A DNA stretch of 5,384 nt. Source: an uncultured Campylobacter sp. Its GTDB lineage: Bacteria; Campylobacterota; Campylobacteria; Campylobacterales; Campylobacteraceae. A model generated the notes under the pieces. It made no database searches. It worked only from the letters and a program-made list of their open reading frames with translations, and had not been told where the DNA came from. The DNA is taken from contig CAJPSJ010000136.1 of assembly GCA_905373295.1 (NCBI GenBank), positions 1-5,384 of the forward strand, written 5' to 3'. A program made the position numbers and the translations under genes. Below are positions 5,075 to 5,384 of this stretch, in pieces (the stretch's first letter is position 1; every line of letters starts with the position of its first letter).

Positions 5075-5384
5075 CTACCTAAACACATCATCCATCGGTG
5101 TGCTTTCGCATTTCTTGCGGTCAGCTTCTACCGAAAGCAGGCGAGCTTTGCTTTCGTCTAAAATTTTTGGAGTAATAACAAGCCCCGGCAGGTCTAAGGA
5201 ATTTACGGCGTGCTTGCCGGCAAATGCCCCCAGACCTCTGCCAAATATCCCGTTTACGCGCCCGTTCATATCATAAATCTCGCTGCCATCGCAGTGAAAG
5301 ACATTGCCCGAGATGCACTCGCATTTAAGCCCATCCGCAGCCTCTGTGTATCTGTAGTCCTCGACGTAAAGCGCACCGCTTACG
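5075..5384 (-). CDS. C-terminal part of a paralogue of the PA14-like secreted protein (5' end outside window)
   Basis: An open frame enters from the right edge and ends with TAG at 5075-5077, giving 102 visible codons (frame at the edge ...SGALYVEDYRYTE). An internal ATG at 5269 is not the start, because the similarity to the neighbour begins well before it. Compared with the C-terminus of the 4019-5047 product it shares the order KCEC (KIRCDC there), FHCDG, an acidic residue plus Ile, an FG..L..F.G.HA block, LP, a basic residue plus KC (RKKC against REKC), and a final D-(D/I)-(V/I)-F-(R/N). All four cysteines coincide. This shows tandem paralogues 27 nt apart in one transcript. The N-terminus, and whether it has a signal peptide and PA14-like domain, cannot be seen. 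Its GC content looks higher than that of its paralogue. Confidence 0.85.
   Translation of the reverse strand, partial: VSGALYVEDYRYTEAADGLKCECISGNVFHCDGSEIYDMNGRVNGIFGRGLGAFAGKHAVNSLDLPGLVITPKILDESKARLLSVEADRKKCESTPMDDVFR

Noticed and set aside
1..5384. CRISPR arrays, insertion sequences, tRNA or rRNA genes
   Set aside because: I saw no regularly spaced repeats, transposase-like frames, terminal inverted repeats or cloverleaf/rRNA patterns on either strand.

Overview
The window looks like chromosomal DNA from a Campylobacter-type Campylobacterota (epsilonproteobacterium), probably one of the higher-GC oral species. I infer this from the constant AAATTT/TTAAAATTTTAA words even inside genes, AT-rich promoters without a clear -35 box, the long-form DapD, and AGGAG-type ribosome binding sites. 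No species can be named from the sequence alone. Every gene I can support lies on the minus strand, so transcription runs from the right edge (5384) to the left edge (1).

Right part (about 2808-5384): an apparently co-directional operon, read in the order B (partial, 5075 to the edge), A (4019-5047), dapD (2808-4004). The gaps are only 27 and 14 nt. A is a secreted PA14-like protein. B is the C-terminal end of a paralogue of A: the two share a cysteine-rich C-terminal module (CxC, then FHCDG, then a late KC). Neither has a function I recognise. DapD is a standard left-handed beta-helix tetrahydrodipicolinate N-succinyltransferase of lysine/diaminopimelate synthesis. A is clearly richer in A+T than dapD and B.

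Middle (2448-2807): a gene-free stretch of 360 nt. It holds an imperfect direct repeat of the dapD stop-codon region, an 18-bp palindrome over that stop codon, a long imperfect hairpin that may terminate the dapD operon, interleaved short inverted repeats, and an AT-rich promoter candidate for the next operon.

Left-middle (909-2447): a two-gene unit. A small secreted four-cysteine protein of unknown function is followed 18 nt later by a cation diffusion facilitator (CDF) metal-efflux protein. The CDF has a DxxxN/DxxxD transport site, which suggests manganese or a related divalent metal, and what looks like a doubled cytoplasmic domain.

Left edge (1-825): a promoter candidate, a leader region with a possible 20-codon upstream ORF and hairpin, then the N-terminal 230 codons of a YbiT-like ABC-F ATPase (a ribosome-associated translation factor family) cut by the window edge.

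Most of the window is ordinary housekeeping content. The least explained material is the tandem secreted paralogue pair upstream of dapD, the small secreted protein coupled to the CDF transporter, and the two structured non-coding stretches.
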